Positions 7,038 to 8,386 of a DNA stretch of 8,386 bases are shown piece by piece. The translations under genes were made by a program, and so were the position numbers. Numbering within the stretch: the stretch's first letter is position 1; the number at the start of each line of letters is the position of its first letter. Source of the DNA: Dorea sp. GTDB taxonomy: Bacteria; Bacillota_A; Clostridia; Lachnospirales; Lachnospiraceae. Location: positions 1 through 8,386 of the forward strand of contig JAEDLC010000079.1 of NCBI GenBank assembly GCA_016295505.1. The letters run 5' to 3'. A model generated the notes under the pieces. The model did not search any database. It was given only the letters and a program-made list of their open reading frames with translations, and was not told the DNA's origin.

Positions 7038-8060
7038 TTATTCAGCAGATTTTACTTCCGCTTGAATACTCTCTCTGATTTTTTCATTGATTTTCTGTTT
7101 TTTGAATGTCACACACTGAATCAGCGTATTGGTTACTTCTTTTGCTTTTGCACTTCCGTGTGTCTTTACGACCAGGCCATTCAGACCAAGCAGAGGTGCG
7201 CCGCCGTATTCGCTTGCATCAAAAGACTTCAGCGTAGACCGAAGAGCCGGCTTGATCAGAAGTGCACCGATCTTGCTGCGAAGACTGGTCATCAGTCCGG
7301 ATTTTACTTTACTGATCAATACAGATCCGACACCTTCGTATAATTTCAAAATGATATTTCCGGCAAAAGCTTCACAGACTACAACATCTGCCTGCCCATG
7401 CGGAATCTCTCTTGCCTCTACACTTCCGATAAAGTTGATATCTTTTTCTTCTTTAAGAAGCGGAAATGTCTCTTTCACCAGTGCATTTCCTTTCTCTTCT
7501 TCTGCCCCGATATTGACAATTCCAACCTTCGGGTTCTGAATGCCAAGTACATGTTCCATATATATGGACCCCATCTTTGCAAACTGTACCAGATGTGAAG
7601 GTCTCGCATCTACGTTGGCTCCGCAGTCGATCAGAAGACTGACACCTTTCTCTGTAGGGATCAGCGGTGCAAGCGGTGGTCTCTCCACCCCCTTGATTCT
7701 TCCGACAATGACCTGACCTCCAACCAGAATGGCTCCGGAACTTCCTGCAGATACGAATGCATCCGCCCGCCCTTCCTTTACCATCTTCATTCCGACTACA
7801 ATCGATGAATCTTTCTTTTTCCGGATGGCATTCACCGGAGGCTCCGCAGTTTCAATCACTTCCGTTGCATTCACCACTTCAATTCTTTCTTTATCATAAG
7901 TATATTGGCTCAATTCTGCATTTACTACTTCTTCCTTACCAACCAAAAATACTTTGATATCTTTTTCGCGGCCAAGTGCATCGATCGCGCCTTTTACCAT
8001 CTCGCCCGGAGCGTTGTCACCGCCCATAGCGTCCAATGCTATTTTTGTAATTTCTGACAT
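7038..8060 (-). CDS. plsX: Phosphate acyltransferase PlsX
   Basis: PlsX converts acyl-ACP and inorganic phosphate into acyl-phosphate, the donor used by PlsY to acylate glycerol-3-phosphate in bacterial phospholipid synthesis. It is a peripheral membrane enzyme. The 340-residue protein has the family's start IALDAMGGDNAP (7-18), the SAGSSGA loop (104-110), DCGANVDARP (145-154) and GGAPLLGLNG (286-295). The longest frame begins at 8147, but those 29 extra residues would be encoded in the promoter and in the rpmF terminator. AGGAGG (8068-8073) stands 7 nt before the ATG at 8060, and the protein then begins with the usual PlsX N-terminus. Adjacent acpP supplies the acyl carrier whose thioester PlsX uses. 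In many Firmicutes plsX is controlled by lipid-sensing repressors; a candidate operator overlaps the promoter here. Confidence 0.97.
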   Translation of the reverse strand: MSEITKIALDAMGGDNAPGEMVKGAIDALGREKDIKVFLVGKEEVVNAELSQYTYDKERIEVVNATEVIETAEPPVNAIRKKKDSSIVVGMKMVKEGRADAFVSAGSSGAILVGGQVIVGRIKGVERPPLAPLIPTEKGVSLLIDCGANVDARPSHLVQFAKMGSIYMEHVLGIQNPKVGIVNIGAEEEKGNALVKETFPLLKEEKDINFIGSVEAREIPHGQADVVVCEAFAGNIILKLYEGVGSVLISKVKSGLMTSLRSKIGALLIKPALRSTLKSFDASEYGGAPLLGLNGLVVKTHGSAKAKEVTNTLIQCVTFKKQKINEKIRESIQAEVKSAE

Positions 8061-8070
8061 CTTAATTCCT

Positions 8071-8098
8071 CCTAGCATTACTAGGTTCATTCTACTAG
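8071..8098. repeat. CTAG repeats over the plsX promoter and ribosome binding site
   Basis: On the minus strand CTAGTA occurs twice, 14 bp apart (8093-8098 and 8079-8084), and CTAG a third time at 8072-8075. The first copy overlaps the upstream edge of the -10 hexamer. CCTAG (8081-8085) and CTAGG (8071-8075) also form a 5-bp inverted repeat around TAATG, and its second arm includes the first bases of the AGGAGG. It could be a repressor operator or a weak hairpin over the ribosome binding site. It does not closely match the FapR or FabT operator consensus sequences as I remember them. Confidence 0.4.
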
Positions 8099-8117
8099 AC
8101 ATCTTCTCAAAAATCAA
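8089..8117 (-). promoter_or_regulatory. Promoter for plsX-acpP
   Basis: The minus strand has -35 TTGATT (8112-8117), a 17-bp spacer and -10 TAGAAT (8089-8094), each close to the sigma-A consensus. It starts just beyond the U-tract of the rpmF terminator and gives a leader of about 22-26 nt to the plsX ATG. This makes plsX-acpP a transcription unit separate from rpmF. Confidence 0.65.
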
Positions 8118-8124
8118 CATTTTT

Positions 8125-8162
8125 AAAAAAATAAGACCTGCCAACATTCGGCAGGTCTTATT
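8125..8162 (-). terminator. Intrinsic terminator after rpmF
   Basis: A perfect 13-bp stem, AATAAGACCTGCC (8150-8162) with GGCAGGTCTTATT (8130-8142), encloses a 7-nt loop and runs into seven consecutive T residues on the minus strand (8125-8131). It begins 18 nt after the rpmF stop and is the clearest terminator in the window. Confidence 0.92.
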
Positions 8163-8180
8163 CTCAATACATTTTCATAA

Positions 8181-8360
8181 TTAGTCCTGTGGGATGATTT
8201 CTTTTTTGTTGTAAGAACCGCAGGCTTTGCAAACTCTGTGAGGCATCATTAATTCACCACATTTGCTGCATTTTACCAGGTTTGGTGCGCTCATTTTCCA
8301 GTTTGCTCTTCTTTTGTCTCTTCTTGCTTTTGAAGATTTATTCTTTGGACAAATTGACAT
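8181..8360 (-). CDS. rpmF: 50S ribosomal protein L32
   Basis: This 59-residue basic protein of the large ribosomal subunit begins MSICPKNKSSKARRDKRRAN, close to the usual L32 start (MAVPKRKTSKSRRDKRRA-like). The C-terminal half holds a zinc-ribbon motif with four cysteines, C31-x2-C34 and C44-x2-C47 (CSKCGELMMPHRVCKACG), so this is the zinc-binding form; some bacteria also have a cysteine-free paralogue. The residue at position 4, before PKNK, is cysteine, a slight oddity next to the common Val-Pro-Lys. AAGGAGGTG (8367-8375) lies a normal distance before the ATG, and the protein ends IIPQD before TAA. In many bacteria a DUF177/YceD gene lies directly upstream, which would be beyond the right edge here. 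Confidence 0.95.
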   Translation of the reverse strand: MSICPKNKSSKARRDKRRANWKMSAPNLVKCSKCGELMMPHRVCKACGSYNKKEIIPQD

Positions 8361-8386
8361 AGGTTACACCTCCTTAAAATTCTTAA

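Noticed and set aside
8061..8147. A longer plsX start at 8147 adding 29 residues
   Set aside because: The extra region overlaps the promoter and the rpmF terminator stem. A strong ribosome binding site and the family N-terminus point to 8060.

Overview
The window reads as a conserved housekeeping block from a low-to-moderate-GC Firmicute, most likely a clostridial Lachnospiraceae-type anaerobe. That assignment is inferred from gene order (rpmF, plsX, acpP, rnc, smc, ftsY), AAGGAGG-type ribosome binding sites and family-level protein sequence; no 16S or other marker is present. Every gene I can support lies on the minus strand, so transcription runs from high to low coordinates.

In transcription order: rpmF (ribosomal protein L32, 8181-8360) ends at a strong intrinsic terminator (8125-8162). 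A good promoter just beyond it (8089-8117) starts a lipid unit of plsX (7038-8060) and acpP (6770-7003), which make an acyl-phosphate intermediate of phospholipid synthesis and the acyl carrier protein of fatty-acid synthesis. A hairpin terminator (6719-6758) separates acpP from a very compact run of rnc (RNase III, 5983-6690), smc (chromosome condensation, 2415-5975) and ftsY (SRP receptor, 1467-2405). The gaps there are 7 and 9 nt, and each upstream stop codon lies inside the next gene's Shine-Dalgarno sequence. ilvA (threonine ammonia-lyase with one ACT domain, 217-1431) follows 35 nt after ftsY with no terminator between them, and ends at a hairpin (157-203).

The left 216 bases hold the most distinctive non-coding signal: a near-consensus promoter (TTGACA, 17 bp, TACAAT) pointing left, overlapped by a perfect 26-bp palindrome with a GntR-type core. 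It probably drives a gene whose first 15 codons (from 47 leftward) are cut off by the window edge.

I found no mobile element, CRISPR array, tRNA or rRNA, and no sign of a novel multi-gene system. The points worth a second look are regulatory: the left-edge operator/promoter, CTAG-rich repeats over the plsX promoter, a start-stop codon pair ahead of rnc, and a long hairpin between acpP and rnc. Start sites for plsX and acpP were moved downstream from the longest reading frame on ribosome-binding-site and family grounds.
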